NCBI RefSeq assembly: GCF_001304615.2
Contig: NZ_CP032683.1
Coordinates: 3,038,001-3,102,000, forward strand
Reading direction: 5' to 3'
Source: Methanosarcina flavescens
Lineage (GTDB): Archaea; Halobacteriota; Methanosarcinia; Methanosarcinales; Methanosarcinaceae
Length of the DNA: 64,000 nucleotides
The position numbers and the translations under genes were made by a program. The number at the start of each line of letters is the position of its first letter. Position 1 is the first letter of the stretch. Positions 25,172-34,507 of the stretch are shown here, in pieces. A model generated the notes under the pieces. The model saw only the letters and a program-made list of their open reading frames with translations, made no database searches and was not told the DNA's origin.

Positions 25172-25480
25172 AAATTGTCTTAACTGACGTCAGTTTTTTT
25201 ATTTTTGGCTGTTTTTATAGCCGGTTATAAATTTGAACCTTAATTCTTGATCCGTGCGACCTTATTCACCTTATCTGGTCGCTTTTGCCACGCTCGACGA
25301 AGGAGAGCGGCTTTTACCAGAAAAGATAGAAAACACAATAGAAAGGTTCCTTAGCTGGATAGATCATGTAAATGAGCGTTTCCAGATATGAAATCAGAGA
25401 AGTATCGTACCCAGGAGTTGTAATGTTAGCAGCAGGAAATTAAATCAAATTTTAAATCAATTTTTTGATTAACTCCTGAA
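25172..25480. other. gap between convergent genes with dispersed repeat
   Basis: Besides the terminator it contains CGACGAAGGAGAGCGGC at 25295-25311. The reverse complement of this sequence is at 6792-6808, and the similarity extends outwards (CCAC before; TT-AC and GAAAA after). No gene seen. Confidence 0.6.
25182..25203 (+). terminator. intrinsic-type terminator after topA
   Basis: A perfect 14-bp palindrome AACTGACGTCAGTT (25182-25195) runs directly into a T-run, 10 bases after the topA stop codon. Confidence 0.7.
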
Positions 25481-26605
25481 TTACTTATATCCTCTTTTTC
25501 TAAATATTAAAGCTATAGTTGTAATTGCAATAATTGCTAGCACAAAACCTCTAAACGGCAATTCTTGAGCTGGACTGTTTGCTGAACCGTTTATTGTATT
25601 ATTCTCTGGATCAACAACATGTATATTTTCTTTACCATTTGAATTTGCAATGTTACCAGTTAATATATTGTTCCTGCTTGAGTTATTAATGTTTATGCCA
25701 TATCCCATATTATTTGATGCATTATTGTGATCCAACCTATTATCACTCGATTCGACTAAATATATCCCGTTATTATTGTTAAAACTTGCAGTATTATTGT
25801 ATAGTGTGTTTTCTGCACTATACTCAAGATCTATACCACTCCAGTCATTTAATTTTACAACGTTGTTAATCAGAGAACTGCAGTTTGATTCGATAAGTAA
25901 AATTCCTGAAAAAGTGTTTGATATGGTATTATTTACGATTGTGTTGTTTTCACAATAAACCAAATCAATTCCAGATCTGGAATAATTGACAGTATTATTG
26001 CTTATTTCATTATTATTACTGAATGTGTATATAAATATACCTTGATGTTTGATCGCATTTATGAGGTTATTATCCACCTTATTTTTGCTGGAGTTCCAAA
26101 GGAAAATCCCACCAATGGTACTCATGTACGCACTATTATCGGTAAGTGTATTGTTGTATGAGTCAAGTAAAGAAATGCCATAACCGTTTGAAGAGAAATT
26201 ATTATTTTTTATGACACTGTTGTTTACACCCTCAAAATAAATTCCGGCTTTATCATCTCCATACTGGTCTGTTCCAGCACCGCTTATTCCAAAGCCGCTA
26301 ATGGTCACGTTATCTGCTATAATATTGAATACGTTATCTTCAGAGTTAGCGGCATGAATAATAGTATCAACCGGATTTTCAGAGAGAGAAGTAATTGTTA
26401 ATTCTTTATTTACATATACATTTTCCGTATAATTGCCTGGATAAACGAGAACTGTATCACCATTAGTTGCATTGTCAACAGCATCCTGTATGCTTTTATA
26501 ATTTGCTCCCTCAATATCGTCATCTACTGTGATTGTAACCGCTTCAGCGCATGAAATCGTTGCCACTATAAAAAATGTCATTAAAAAAGAAAGTATATTC
26601 CTCAT
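25481..26605 (-). CDS. surface-anchored parallel beta-helix (NosD-like) protein
   Basis: 374 residues. A signal peptide (MRNILSFLMTFFIVATISC, then AEA) is followed by a NosD/PbH1 entry segment (ITVDDDIEGANYKSIQDAVD, NGDTVLVYPGNYTENVYV) and about twelve repeats of the type NNTIVNNTISNTFSGILL, ladder-rich in Asn. The C-terminal LPFRGFVLAIIAITTIALIF with RKRGYK is a hydrophobic helix plus basic cluster resembling an archaeal sorting tail (PEF-like). It probably forms a right-handed beta-helix on the cell surface. Ribosome-binding site GGAG before the ATG. The A+T-rich repeats make low-complexity DNA. Ligand unknown. Confidence 0.82.
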   Translation of the reverse strand: MRNILSFLMTFFIVATISCAEAVTITVDDDIEGANYKSIQDAVDNATNGDTVLVYPGNYTENVYVNKELTITSLSENPVDTIIHAANSEDNVFNIIADNVTISGFGISGAGTDQYGDDKAGIYFEGVNNSVIKNNNFSSNGYGISLLDSYNNTLTDNSAYMSTIGGIFLWNSSKNKVDNNLINAIKHQGIFIYTFSNNNEISNNTVNYSRSGIDLVYCENNTIVNNTISNTFSGILLIESNCSSLINNVVKLNDWSGIDLEYSAENTLYNNTASFNNNNGIYLVESSDNRLDHNNASNNMGYGININNSSRNNILTGNIANSNGKENIHVVDPENNTINGSANSPAQELPFRGFVLAIIAITTIALIFRKRGYK

Positions 26606-26744
26606 TTATATCTCCTATCCAGTATGTGCATGTAATATATGCAGTCTACTAATAATGTAATTAAAACTTCGATGGGGTTTTAATTGGCTAAATAAAAATT
26701 AAGAGATAATTGTCATTATTGTGAGGCAATTATCTCGTCAAAAT

Positions 26745-28003
26745 TTATTGGAATCCAGCCACAGTAGTTTTAGTAGACTGAACATGTTGGATATTATTGC
26801 AAGTACTATTTCCGTGGACACCATCGTTAGAAGAGAACCTACATCTCATTACACTGTCAGTCACCCATCCACCAGTCATTGTGGAATAGACCTGTGTGCT
26901 GCCTTCCATCCATTTGAATGCTTCATTATGATTTGCAGCGAAATTATGTCCGAGCTCGTGTGCTATAAGAGCGGATTTTCCATTAGGAGTTGCATCGTAA
27001 GTCCCTGGTCCATCTACCATCTGAGCTATAGAATATGCTTTAGTTGAATCTCCAGTGTAGGTAGTAGACCTTCCGATAACATTGTCGGTTAAATCTTTTC
27101 CATAAAACAGTATTGCTAAGTCACTTCACTATTTGTTATATCACGATATGAAGGAATGTCAGATTTGAAAAAGTTTAGGATTTGTTATCCAGTTCCGGAT
27201 GAAAGGTAACCATATTTTTTATAATTTGTAATACGGAAAACTACGCTAGCAGGTGAATATGCATTTCCTGCGTCATTGATCCTGCTTAAAATCTCAGCTT
27301 GGGCAGTGGAATCACTCCCGTATATATTTTTAAAATCTTGATCATAAGCTGGAAGAATATCTATGTATGTTGTACTCAGTATTGTGTAAGAATCAGATTC
27401 TTTAATGTTAGATAAATCTTCCAGAGATGATTGTTCTTCAACCTCACAATAATTGATTATTTTGTCTTCACGTTTTTTTATATTGTCAGAACTGAAAACA
27501 ACAAGAATTACTTTTCCACCTACTGTTTTATTTGTTGCCTCAATAGCATAATAGGTACTTCCTACTTCAATATGTCCGATAAGAGCCTCATCCGACACAG
27601 CAAATCCTACATCACTGTTTTCTTCTCCAACAACTTTTCCTCTGTATGTATTGATTTTTGCTGCTGGTATAGCATAACTCCCAGTTTCGTTATCTATGAG
27701 AACTTTCGCATCATCATTTAGAATGTGAGTATTCTCAAGTTCCAAATCAAACTCTTTTCCGAGCAATTTCATCTTTACTCTACCATCTGTAACATCTTCC
27801 AAGAAGATATCTGGATTCGCAGTAACTGTTTCAAAGTTATCTAGTACTTCGGCAAAACGAAGGGAGGTTTTATCATAATTTACTTTTTCCAAAATATCCG
27901 AACTAGAATCAGTTGCTAGTGCTATTCCTGGCAAAATTAAGATACTCGCTAGTAGTGCTACAGCAAGCAAAGCGTATGTTCTAAACTTTATTCCTATTAT
28001 CAT
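26745..28003 (-). pseudogene. secreted zinc metalloprotease (metzincin-like), broken
   Basis: A signal peptide (TYALLAVALLASILILPGIA, then LA) and a propeptide-like region run to an in-frame TAA at 27185-27187 (after YLSSGTG). The same frame then continues with QILNFFKSDIPSYRDITNSE. It shifts near 27122 into the frame encoding DLAILFYGKDLTDNVIGRST and the zinc site HELGHNFAANHNEAF, which is the HExxHxxxxxH form of metzincins. The C-terminus ends TTVAGFQ. So one stop and one frameshift break a protein of about 420 residues. An intact form would be an extracellular M12-like protease. Confidence 0.78.
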
Positions 28004-28530
28004 TTATTTTTCCTCGTTCCTTTGCTCAAGAAGAAGAATTAGGCAAGCCTGAATACTTCAGAACTGAAATTATGCCTCCTGGCAAGTGGGGTTTTAATTT
28101 ACTTTGCAACTTTTTTAATTAATACATTGTATCTGTCCACAATCATTATAAATTTTATTACTATGTTCTGTTAATTACAGATTAAAAATAATTACATATT
28201 TGAGGAGAACTGAAATGGGTATTTAAATATCAGTTAGACATTTTGGACAAAAATAATTTATAGAAGAGTCAGTGTAACTTATTCAAGCCTGTACATTCTT
28301 TATATCCTTGCGAAGCCCTTCCTAGAGACTGAATGGAGATAGAAAAGTTACTGGACAATGATTTGGCTATTTCCTGTGCGAGCCTAGAAGAATAGAGCCG
28401 AGCAATTCATGGGACCCACGAAAACCTCCGGAAATCCCAAAGATTTGTATCCGGAGGCTCTAATATAGGCTCTGTAAGCTATGTAAACGACTTATAACTC
28501 ATGTTTTCTGATTCTAGGACAAAAGAAGAA
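28004..28530. other. intergenic region with a strong hairpin
   Basis: No gene seen. CCTCCGGA (28425-28432) and TCCGGAGG (28450-28457) form a perfect 8-bp stem, with AATC/GATT able to pair inside the loop. It is not followed by a T-run. It could be a structured RNA or the scar of a mobile sequence; not resolved. Confidence 0.45.
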
Positions 28531-28670
28531 ACTCCTGAATGCCTGCGCTCACAGAAGTATTTAACAATATTACAGCAAATATTATAGCAGATATAGTAAA
28601 ATCTTAATAAATTTTCAAGGTTTTATTCTGGAGCTTACCTTTAAAGGCGGATACAGGGAAGTCGGACGTT
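28531..28670 (+). repeat. duplicated 5' region of the beta-CASP gene, copy 1
   Basis: About 140 bp nearly matching 29233-29378, including the A+T-rich promoter stretch and the first 15 codons (ILELTFKGGYREVGR) of the beta-CASP gene. Here the frame hits TAG straight after the repeat ends (28670). About 560 bp of unrelated DNA separates the copies. Confidence 0.75.
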
Positions 28671-28744
28671 AGGTACAGTTTCTCACATATTCGCGGTTTT
28701 ACCTTTTCCGGCTTTACCGCCATAAGAAAAGGCTTTTTAGAGTA

Positions 28745-28957
28745 TCAGGCTCGTAAGTGAACCAGTTTTGCTCTTCCTTTCTCATCCGTGTAGTCCATGA
28801 ATTGTTGAATTGATGTGCTCAATGAAGGATCCCGTGGGATATTCTTAAATATCAGAAACTGATCGACAACTCTAATTCGGTTATCCCATTTTGTTATTTC
28901 GTTTGCATCATTTAACGCCCATTTACAGGTAATGACAAGAGATTTTCCAAACGTCAT
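28745..28957 (-). CDS. possible 70-residue protein of unknown function
   Basis: ATG 28957 to TAA within the DNA that separates the two copies of the beta-CASP 5' region. The sequence (beginning MTFGKSLVITCKWALNDANE, ending DEKGRAKLVHLRA) is mixed and protein-like, but no family is recognised and only AGGT directly before the ATG could act as ribosome-binding site. It may be a fragment of an inserted gene. Confidence 0.3.
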   Translation of the reverse strand: MTFGKSLVITCKWALNDANEITKWDNRIRVVDQFLIFKNIPRDPSLSTSIQQFMDYTDEKGRAKLVHLRA

Positions 28958-29232
28958 ACCTGGCTGTTTTTGTCATGCAGAATAATTTATGTGTAAATGA
29001 TTGGAGACAAAAAATATGCTTCAATCGGATATATCAGAACAGATATTGCACATCCTCCTGTCTTTAGAGTGACACTCCTTCATGTGGTCTTTTGCATACC
29101 CCAGGTCAACAAATACTGCTTCACAAAACATACACGGATAAAAAGCTTCCATGTAAAAAATTACGTTTTGATACTATATAAAAATATTGTTTAAGATATG
29201 AATTAGCAATATTGTAATGTTTAGACACCAAA

Positions 29233-29378
29233 AATTCCTGATTCCTGTGCTCACAGAAGAATTTAACAAATATTATAGCAAATATTATATCAGATATTAT
29301 AGTAAAATTTTAATAAACTTTAAGAAGGTCTTATTCTGGAGCTTACTTTTAAAGGCGGATGCAGGGAAGTCGGACGTT
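29233..29378 (+). repeat. 5' region of the beta-CASP gene, copy 2 (functional)
   Basis: Matches 28531-28670 with scattered differences and short indels. Contains the presumed promoter and the first 15 codons of the beta-CASP gene. Confidence 0.75.
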
Positions 29379-30577
29379 CGGGTTTTCTTGTGAATGGGGA
29401 GGTTCTGCTCGATTACGGGATAAAGGCAGGAGATATCCCGGAATATCCTCTCAACGGCATGGAACCGAAGGTTGTGCTTGTGTCACACGGGCACCTTGAC
29501 CACTGTGGGGCTGTGCCCAACCTGATGTACCAGAATCCCGATGTTTTCATGACCCCGCCGACGGCAGAATTTACTTTTCTTCTCGGCAGGGATACCCTGA
29601 AGCTTGCAGAGAACACGCTGTCAGGAGTATCCCCTTTTGATCCGGATGACCTCCAGAAGCTTGGCAGGCGGACACAAAAAGTAGACTATAACAAGCCTTT
29701 CAAAAGCCACGGATACAGGATTTGCTTTTACAATGCAGGACACATCCCTGGGGCATCCGGCATCTTCCTGGAATCCGAAGCTGGAGAGAGCCTGTTTTAT
29801 ACCGGGGATTTCAACCTTCAGGAAACAAGGCTAGTGCCCGGGGCGGCTGAGTTTCCCGAAGCTGATACGCTTATTCTTGAGAGCACGTATTACGGGGAGG
29901 AACATGTCCCGAGAAAGGAGACCGAAGCAAGATTTATAGAATCGGTACTGGATACTGTGGACAGGGGAGGTACTGCTCTTATTCCTGCTTTTGCAATAGG
30001 CAGGACACAGGAAATACTTATGCTGCTTGATGCCCACGGAATTCATGCGTATGTGGATGGCATGGGCAGGGATGTGTACAAGATCCTTAAAAAGTACCCC
30101 GAATATCTGAAAGATCCGGGGCGGCTTGACAGGGCATTCAGACGTGCTACTCCCGTAAATGACCAGCATCGGGACTCGATCCTTAAAGAACCCTCAGTCA
30201 TTGTTACCACGGCTGGGATGCTGAATGGCGGCCCGGTACTGTATTACCTGAGCCGGCTTTACAAAGATCCCAGATCAAAAGTCTTGCTTACAGGCTACCA
30301 GGTTGAGGGCACAAACGGCAGGCTGGCTCTTGAGCACGGGTTTATCGAGACCACATCAGATATTCTTACTCTGAAGCCCAGGGTAGAAAAGTATGACTTT
30401 TCCGCCCACAGCGGAGACAGCGAGCTCAAAAAGGTTGTGAAGGATTTTTGCAAAAAAGGCACTGAGAGAGTCTTTGTAATGCATGGGGATAGAACCGAAA
30501 TTTTTGCAGAATGGATTCTGGAAGAAATCGGTGTGGATGCGTATGCACCTGCAAACGGACATACTTTTAGCTTTTAA
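29333..30577 (+). CDS. beta-CASP metallo-beta-lactamase ribonuclease (archaeal CPSF/RNase J-like)
   Basis: About 414 residues. The N-terminal LTFKGGCREVGRSGFLVNG strand is conserved in the family and lies upstream of the first standard start (GTG 29390). The stop at 29321-29323 limits the start to the region around ATT 29333 or CTG 29336, so initiation must be non-standard. Motif 2 is SHGHLDHCGAVP (metal binding), motif 3 is NAGHIPGASG, and motif 4 is YTGDFNLQ. The beta-CASP part includes ESTYYGEE, PAFAIGRTQEIL, TAGMLNGGP and DFSAHSGDSEL, then VMHGD near the end. It probably processes or degrades RNA, like COG1236 proteins. Confidence 0.9.
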   Translation: MLELTFKGGCREVGRSGFLVNGEVLLDYGIKAGDIPEYPLNGMEPKVVLVSHGHLDHCGAVPNLMYQNPDVFMTPPTAEFTFLLGRDTLKLAENTLSGVSPFDPDDLQKLGRRTQKVDYNKPFKSHGYRICFYNAGHIPGASGIFLESEAGESLFYTGDFNLQETRLVPGAAEFPEADTLILESTYYGEEHVPRKETEARFIESVLDTVDRGGTALIPAFAIGRTQEILMLLDAHGIHAYVDGMGRDVYKILKKYPEYLKDPGRLDRAFRRATPVNDQHRDSILKEPSVIVTTAGMLNGGPVLYYLSRLYKDPRSKVLLTGYQVEGTNGRLALEHGFIETTSDILTLKPRVEKYDFSAHSGDSELKKVVKDFCKKGTERVFVMHGDRTEIFAEWILEEIGVDAYAPANGHTFSF

Positions 30578-30803
30578 GAAAAGCTAGTCTTCTCCTGAGA
30601 AGTTTCATCCCCTAAAAGTTTCAATAGCCTTTTTAGAAGCTTAAGGAGCTTTCTTTGTTTTTTATCCTCTTATCTTTTTATCCATATTGAAGATTTAATA
30701 GCCGCTTTTTGAGGCTTTCAGTAGTCGTTTTAACCTTTTAAAGCTCTGCTGGTTGTTAAAAACCTGCGAAATATTTAAACCCGGACAGTTCCAATACCTG
30801 AGC

Positions 30804-31349
30804 ATGATTCTCAATCCTGAATCCGAAGTGCTTGAAGAACTTGCAAAGAGCATCCTCCTGGCTGCACGGACTGCCCCCAAAGCCAAAGGAATAGACGATA
30901 TTGTAACTGCCCTGGTTGAGAAAGAAGACATTGAAGGGCTTGCCTCGGAAATGGAAAGGCTGGCAGATGAAAAAGGGTCAAGCTTTACTTTTCTGAAAAG
31001 AGATGCTGCAAATCTTCGAGATGCTAGGGCTGCAATTCTCATAGGGGTTAAAACCAGTGGTGCTGCAGGCCTGGATTGCGGAGCCTGTGGGTTTAAAACC
31101 TGTGCCGAGATGCTGGACCGGCAGAAAGTAGAAGTGGAGTTCAGGGGCCCTAACTGCATGCTCAAATATGTGGACCTTGGAATTGCAATCGGCGCAGCAG
31201 CTGCAAAAGCTAAAGACCTCTGTATCGACAACAGGGTTATGTATTCGATTGGCGCAGCTGCAAGGACAGCGTGCTTGATGGATGCAGATGTCGTTTTTGG
31301 AATTCCGCTCAGTATAACCGGGAAAAATATATTTTTTGATAGAAAATGA
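30804..31349 (+). CDS. DUF2148 ferredoxin-domain protein
   Basis: 181 residues from ATG 30804 (MILNPESEVLEELAKSILLA). The frame is open to an ATG at 30753, but a TATA-like AAATATTTAAA at about 30768-30778 lies between the two, which favours 30804 with a very short leader. The DUF2148 signature is the cysteine block GLDCGACGFKTCAEM plus GPNCMLKY and DLCIDN, likely binding an iron-sulfur cluster. The N-terminal half has the family's ARTAPKAKGIDDI. Related proteins are often annotated beside nitroreductases. The reaction is unknown. Single gene. Confidence 0.85.
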   Translation: MILNPESEVLEELAKSILLAARTAPKAKGIDDIVTALVEKEDIEGLASEMERLADEKGSSFTFLKRDAANLRDARAAILIGVKTSGAAGLDCGACGFKTCAEMLDRQKVEVEFRGPNCMLKYVDLGIAIGAAAAKAKDLCIDNRVMYSIGAAARTACLMDADVVFGIPLSITGKNIFFDRK

Positions 31350-31513
31350 GAGTTTTAGAGGCTTCTAAGATCTTATAAAGATGATTAAAGCCTTTTAGAA
31401 GATGTTTCAGAATTTAAGAAAAAGAGGGTACACTTTATAAAAAAGAAATTTTCTGGCCATGTATCCCATTTGTCTGGCCAGAGTTATTTCTCTAAATCTT
31501 TTAAGCTCAGCAG

Positions 31514-32671
31514 TTAGAACTGCAGCGTTTTCATCCTTTCGACAGCTTCTTTAATCCTCTCGACTGGTTTTGTAAGGGCAAACCTGATGTAGCCTTCGCC
31601 GGTGTCTCCAAACCCGACTCCAGGGGTTGCAACGATTCCGGCTTCTTCGAGAAGGAGTTTAGCAAAGCTCATTGAGGTAAAGCCCTTCGGGACAGGTGCC
31701 CATATGTAGAAAGTGGCTTTTGGCGGCTTTACTTCAAGCCCCATAGCTGTGAGCCCTTCGATAAGAGCATCACGCCTTTCCTGATAGATTTTGTTTGATT
31801 CTTCAACACAGGCCTGGGAGGAGCACAGAGCTGCAATGCCTGCTATCTGAATGGCATCAAAGACGCCTGAATCCACATTAGATTTGACCTTATCGAGCCC
31901 CTTTATAAGATCCTTATTTCCAACCGCAAACCCGAGCCTCCAGCCTGTCATATTATAGGTTTTGGAATGCGAATAGAGTTCCATACCAATATCTATTGCC
32001 CCGTCGGCAGCAAGGAAAGAGGGGGCTTCGTACCCATCATAAGTCATCTGGCAGTAAGCATTGTCGTGCACGGCAATAATGTCGTGCTTTTTACAGAACG
32101 CAACGACCTTTTCAAAGAACTGCATGTCCGCAGTTGCAGCCGTCGGGTTGTTTGGATAATTAAAGAAGAACAGCTTTGCCTTTTTAAGGACGTCCTCCGG
32201 GATCGAGTCCAAGTCAGGCAGGAAATCATTCTCGGCAGTCAGCGGCAATGGATACGGTTCTCCGCCGGCAAAAAGCGCCCCTATTTTGTAAACCGGATAC
32301 CCCGGATCGGTATAAAGTACAACATCCCCCGGATTGACAAAAGCGAGCGGAATATGTGCAACCGCTTCCTTTGATCCAATCAGGGAAAGCACTTCTGTGG
32401 CAGGGTCGAGCTCAATTCCTTTATATTTCTTACACCAGTCCGCTGCCGCTTTCCTGAAATTCTCCATCCCGGCATAAGAAGGATACTGGTGCGTTTTCGG
32501 ATCACAAACAGCCTCCCGCATAGCCTCTACAATATGCGGATGCGTCGGCATGTCAGGGTCTCCCACGCCAAGGTCGATCACGTCAACTCCCCTGGCAATT
32601 AATTCGTCCCTAGCCTCGTCTATAGCCGCAAAAAGGTATGGGGGTAATGCATTGATTCGGTCAGAGTACAT
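31514..32671 (-). CDS. dapL: LL-diaminopimelate aminotransferase
   Basis: About 385 residues of a PLP class I/II aminotransferase. It converts tetrahydrodipicolinate directly to LL-diaminopimelate in lysine synthesis. Key blocks are DLGVGDPDMPTHPHI, YPSYAGMENFRKA, YPNNPTAATA, DNAYCQMTYDG and the PLP-lysine motif SHSKTYNMTGWRLGFAVGN, followed by the Arg of GEGYIRFAL. ATG 32671 follows AGGTGAC by eight bases. The GTG at 32683 lies inside that ribosome-binding site and is unlikely. The enzyme type fits methanogens, which use the DapL route. No lysine-pathway neighbours here. Confidence 0.88.
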   Translation of the reverse strand: MYSDRINALPPYLFAAIDEARDELIARGVDVIDLGVGDPDMPTHPHIVEAMREAVCDPKTHQYPSYAGMENFRKAAADWCKKYKGIELDPATEVLSLIGSKEAVAHIPLAFVNPGDVVLYTDPGYPVYKIGALFAGGEPYPLPLTAENDFLPDLDSIPEDVLKKAKLFFFNYPNNPTAATADMQFFEKVVAFCKKHDIIAVHDNAYCQMTYDGYEAPSFLAADGAIDIGMELYSHSKTYNMTGWRLGFAVGNKDLIKGLDKVKSNVDSGVFDAIQIAGIAALCSSQACVEESNKIYQERRDALIEGLTAMGLEVKPPKATFYIWAPVPKGFTSMSFAKLLLEEAGIVATPGVGFGDTGEGYIRFALTKPVERIKEAVERMKTLQF

Positions 32672-32868
32672 TGATAAAGTCACCTAAAGATGATTGGCAT
32701 GAATAGTTTTCATAGTTACGGTAGTGGGAATATTAAAAGGTATGGGATAAAGGAATTATAAGCAGTCGAGTGATTTTTTATCTATGAGGATCAAATTAAT
32801 TCAAAATATTTAACTTCTAGTATTTTAATCTGTTTCTAGAAAAATTAGCTGTAAGATAAGTGAACTGG

Positions 32869-32940
32869 ATGGCCCGTATATTTGTGTCCTCTACATTTAA
32901 GGATCTGGAAGAGTGCCGTAGAATAGTTGGAATTTCTTGA
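32869..32940 (+). pseudogene. relic of a DUF4062 protein N-terminus
   Basis: ATG to TGA, 23 codons: MARIFVSSTFKDLEECRRIV then GIS. RIFVSSTFKDLEEER-type sequence is the highly recognisable start of DUF4062, a TIR-like domain found at the N-terminus of STAND NTPases and other conflict-system proteins. The remainder of the gene is gone; the following sequence belongs to the phosphatase promoter. This points to a lost defence-type gene. Confidence 0.55.
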
Positions 32941-33023
32941 GATAAAATTTGGGCTCTTTTCTTCCTCAGATGCTTCTAGCTTGACTAATTATATTTTATA
33001 TCTCCAAACCCAATACTTCTATC

Positions 33024-33545
33024 ATGTCTTCCTCATTACTTACTCCCCTCGCAATGCCCGTAATCGAAGGCATCCGAGTCCCCCTAAAATTCTACGTAGT
33101 GCTCAAAGAACCTGTACCTCTGGCTGGCATGTCTTATCCAGCCGTGAACACACCCTGGGAGAAAATAGGTGATGCAGGTTTCTCAGGCGTTGTCTGTCTC
33201 TGTGATTCTGAGGTATCTTATGACCCCTATCCTCTCAAAGTACTTTTTTCTGCGGAACTGGAAGACCTGCACTATGGTAATGCTCCGAATGATCCTGATA
33301 CGCTGGAATGGCTTGTCAGGAAAGCAGCTAGTGTTGTAAAAAGAGAAATGGAAGCAGGAAAAGGCATTGTCGTCCACTGCGTGGGCGGGATAGGCAGAAC
33401 TGGCACGGTGATTGGGTGTGTGCTCAGGGATCTTGGTTTTTCCGCGGATGAAGTAATAGATTACCTGGACAGGATAAACAAATCAAGGGGTTTCAGAGGA
33501 TGGCCGGAAACGGAATGGCAGGCTGAGATGGTACGAAGATATTGA
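33024..33545 (+). CDS. dual-specificity/tyrosine protein phosphatase
   Basis: 173 residues. The P-loop HCVGGIGRTGT fits the Cys-X5-Arg signature (catalytic Cys about 119, Arg about 125). An upstream general-acid region lies around YDPYPLKV to HYGNAPNDPD, and the C-terminal helix ends NKSRGFRGWPETEWQAEMVRRY. It would remove phosphate from phosphotyrosine or phosphoserine/threonine in the cytoplasm. A TATA-like TATATTTTATATC ends about 25 bases before the ATG, so the transcript may be leaderless. The ATG at 33054 is a shorter alternative. Substrate unknown. Confidence 0.85.
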   Translation: MSSSLLTPLAMPVIEGIRVPLKFYVVLKEPVPLAGMSYPAVNTPWEKIGDAGFSGVVCLCDSEVSYDPYPLKVLFSAELEDLHYGNAPNDPDTLEWLVRKAASVVKREMEAGKGIVVHCVGGIGRTGTVIGCVLRDLGFSADEVIDYLDRINKSRGFRGWPETEWQAEMVRRY

Positions 33546-33592
33546 TCTTATTCTAATAATATTCTATTCAGATGTCACTCAACCTTTTTTAC

Positions 33593-33805
33593 TCAGGCAT
33601 TGTAGGCATCATAAAGCTGCCAGACCCATATAATCAGCCATATTAAATATCCAATCCCGAAAATATGCAAAGCGCTGGTAACGATAAAGGCTATCCAGAT
33701 ACCCAACGCCTTGAGCAGATTTCCCTTTACAAGCTGACCAAGCCCAGGGACGAAAAAAGAAAATAAAGCTGGAATTCCGTGTGTTTTCTTGCAGTAATAG
33801 TTCAT
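33593..33805 (-). CDS. small two-helix membrane protein (TM2-like), copy A
   Basis: 70 residues: MNYYCKKTHGIPALFSFFVP, then GLGQLVKGNLLKALGIWIAF and a second helix FGIGYLIWLIIWVWQLYDAY. The GLGQLVKG turn between hydrophobic helices resembles TM2-type small membrane proteins. Paralogous to the 34006 gene over its full length. Function unknown. Confidence 0.75.
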   Translation of the reverse strand: MNYYCKKTHGIPALFSFFVPGLGQLVKGNLLKALGIWIAFIVTSALHIFGIGYLIWLIIWVWQLYDAYNA

Positions 33806-33829
33806 AAAGCTTACCTTTTTAAACGCTTA

Positions 33830-33925
33830 ATAATAGTGAAATATAAGTAATTTGATAAGTAATTTGAGCAATTTAAGTAATTCAATAGTTTAAGTAATTT
33901 AAGTAACTTGAGTAATTAACTTAGA
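33830..33925. repeat. short degenerate TAAGTAATTT repeats
   Basis: Around eight imperfect copies of a 9- to 11-base unit (TAAGTAATTTG, CAATTTAAGTAATT, TTTAAGTAACTTG) lie upstream of copy A of the small membrane protein. Low-complexity DNA, probably from slippage. Confidence 0.5.
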
Positions 33926-34005
33926 AAAATCACTCTCCTTTAAAAAGATCCTGTAAAACGATTTTCTTGACCTGTTAACTTGTTTCCTCATGCATTACCT
34001 GTTTT

Positions 34006-34218
34006 TCATGCATTATAGGCATCGTATACTTGTGCAATCCACACAACGAGGCCCATTAGTAATCCAATTCCTACAATGCTCATAAATGCACAGACTATCA
34101 GGGCTCCCCAGATGCCAACAGCCTTGGCTACATCGCCCTTTACTAGCTGTCCCAGACCCGGGACGAAAAAAGAAAATAGGGCGGGAACACCGTGTTTTTG
34201 CTTGCAGTGATTATTCAT
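34006..34218 (-). CDS. small two-helix membrane protein (TM2-like), copy B
   Basis: 70 residues, MNNHCKQKHGVPALFSFFVP, then GLGQLVKGDVAKAVGIWGAL and the second helix IVGIGLLMGLVVWIAQVYDA. It aligns with copy A without gaps. The 200 bp between the copies holds many TAAGTAATT-like short repeats. Each copy has its own upstream region, so the two may be separately expressed. Function unknown. Confidence 0.75.
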   Translation of the reverse strand: MNNHCKQKHGVPALFSFFVPGLGQLVKGDVAKAVGIWGALIVCAFMSIVGIGLLMGLVVWIAQVYDAYNA

Positions 34219-34507
34219 GTAATCACCTATATTTTCGCCTCTATTATAATAATTAAAATAATACTTATTAAACAGAGCATATAAATAGCTTGACCTGCAG
34301 GCTTTTGCTTTCTAACTTTTTGAAAAATATATCCCGAAATTAATATATATTATACTATTAAACTACGGGATATATTTTAACTGCAATCCAAAAAAGGAAC
34401 CAATGTTTAAATTAGCTTTTCAGGCGAACTTTCCTGGAAAATATTGTTTTCCAACCTGCCAGCGGTATGGTTGTTGTTCTAATTTACAGGTTATATGGAG
34501 TATGGTT

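Noticed and set aside
28997-29194. 65-codon plus-strand frame in the beta-CASP insert
   Set aside because: No start signals and not protein-like; it competes with the minus-strand frame in the same insert.
33830-33925. CRISPR-like array
   Set aside because: The repeats are very short, degenerate and without spacers; simple-sequence expansion explains them.
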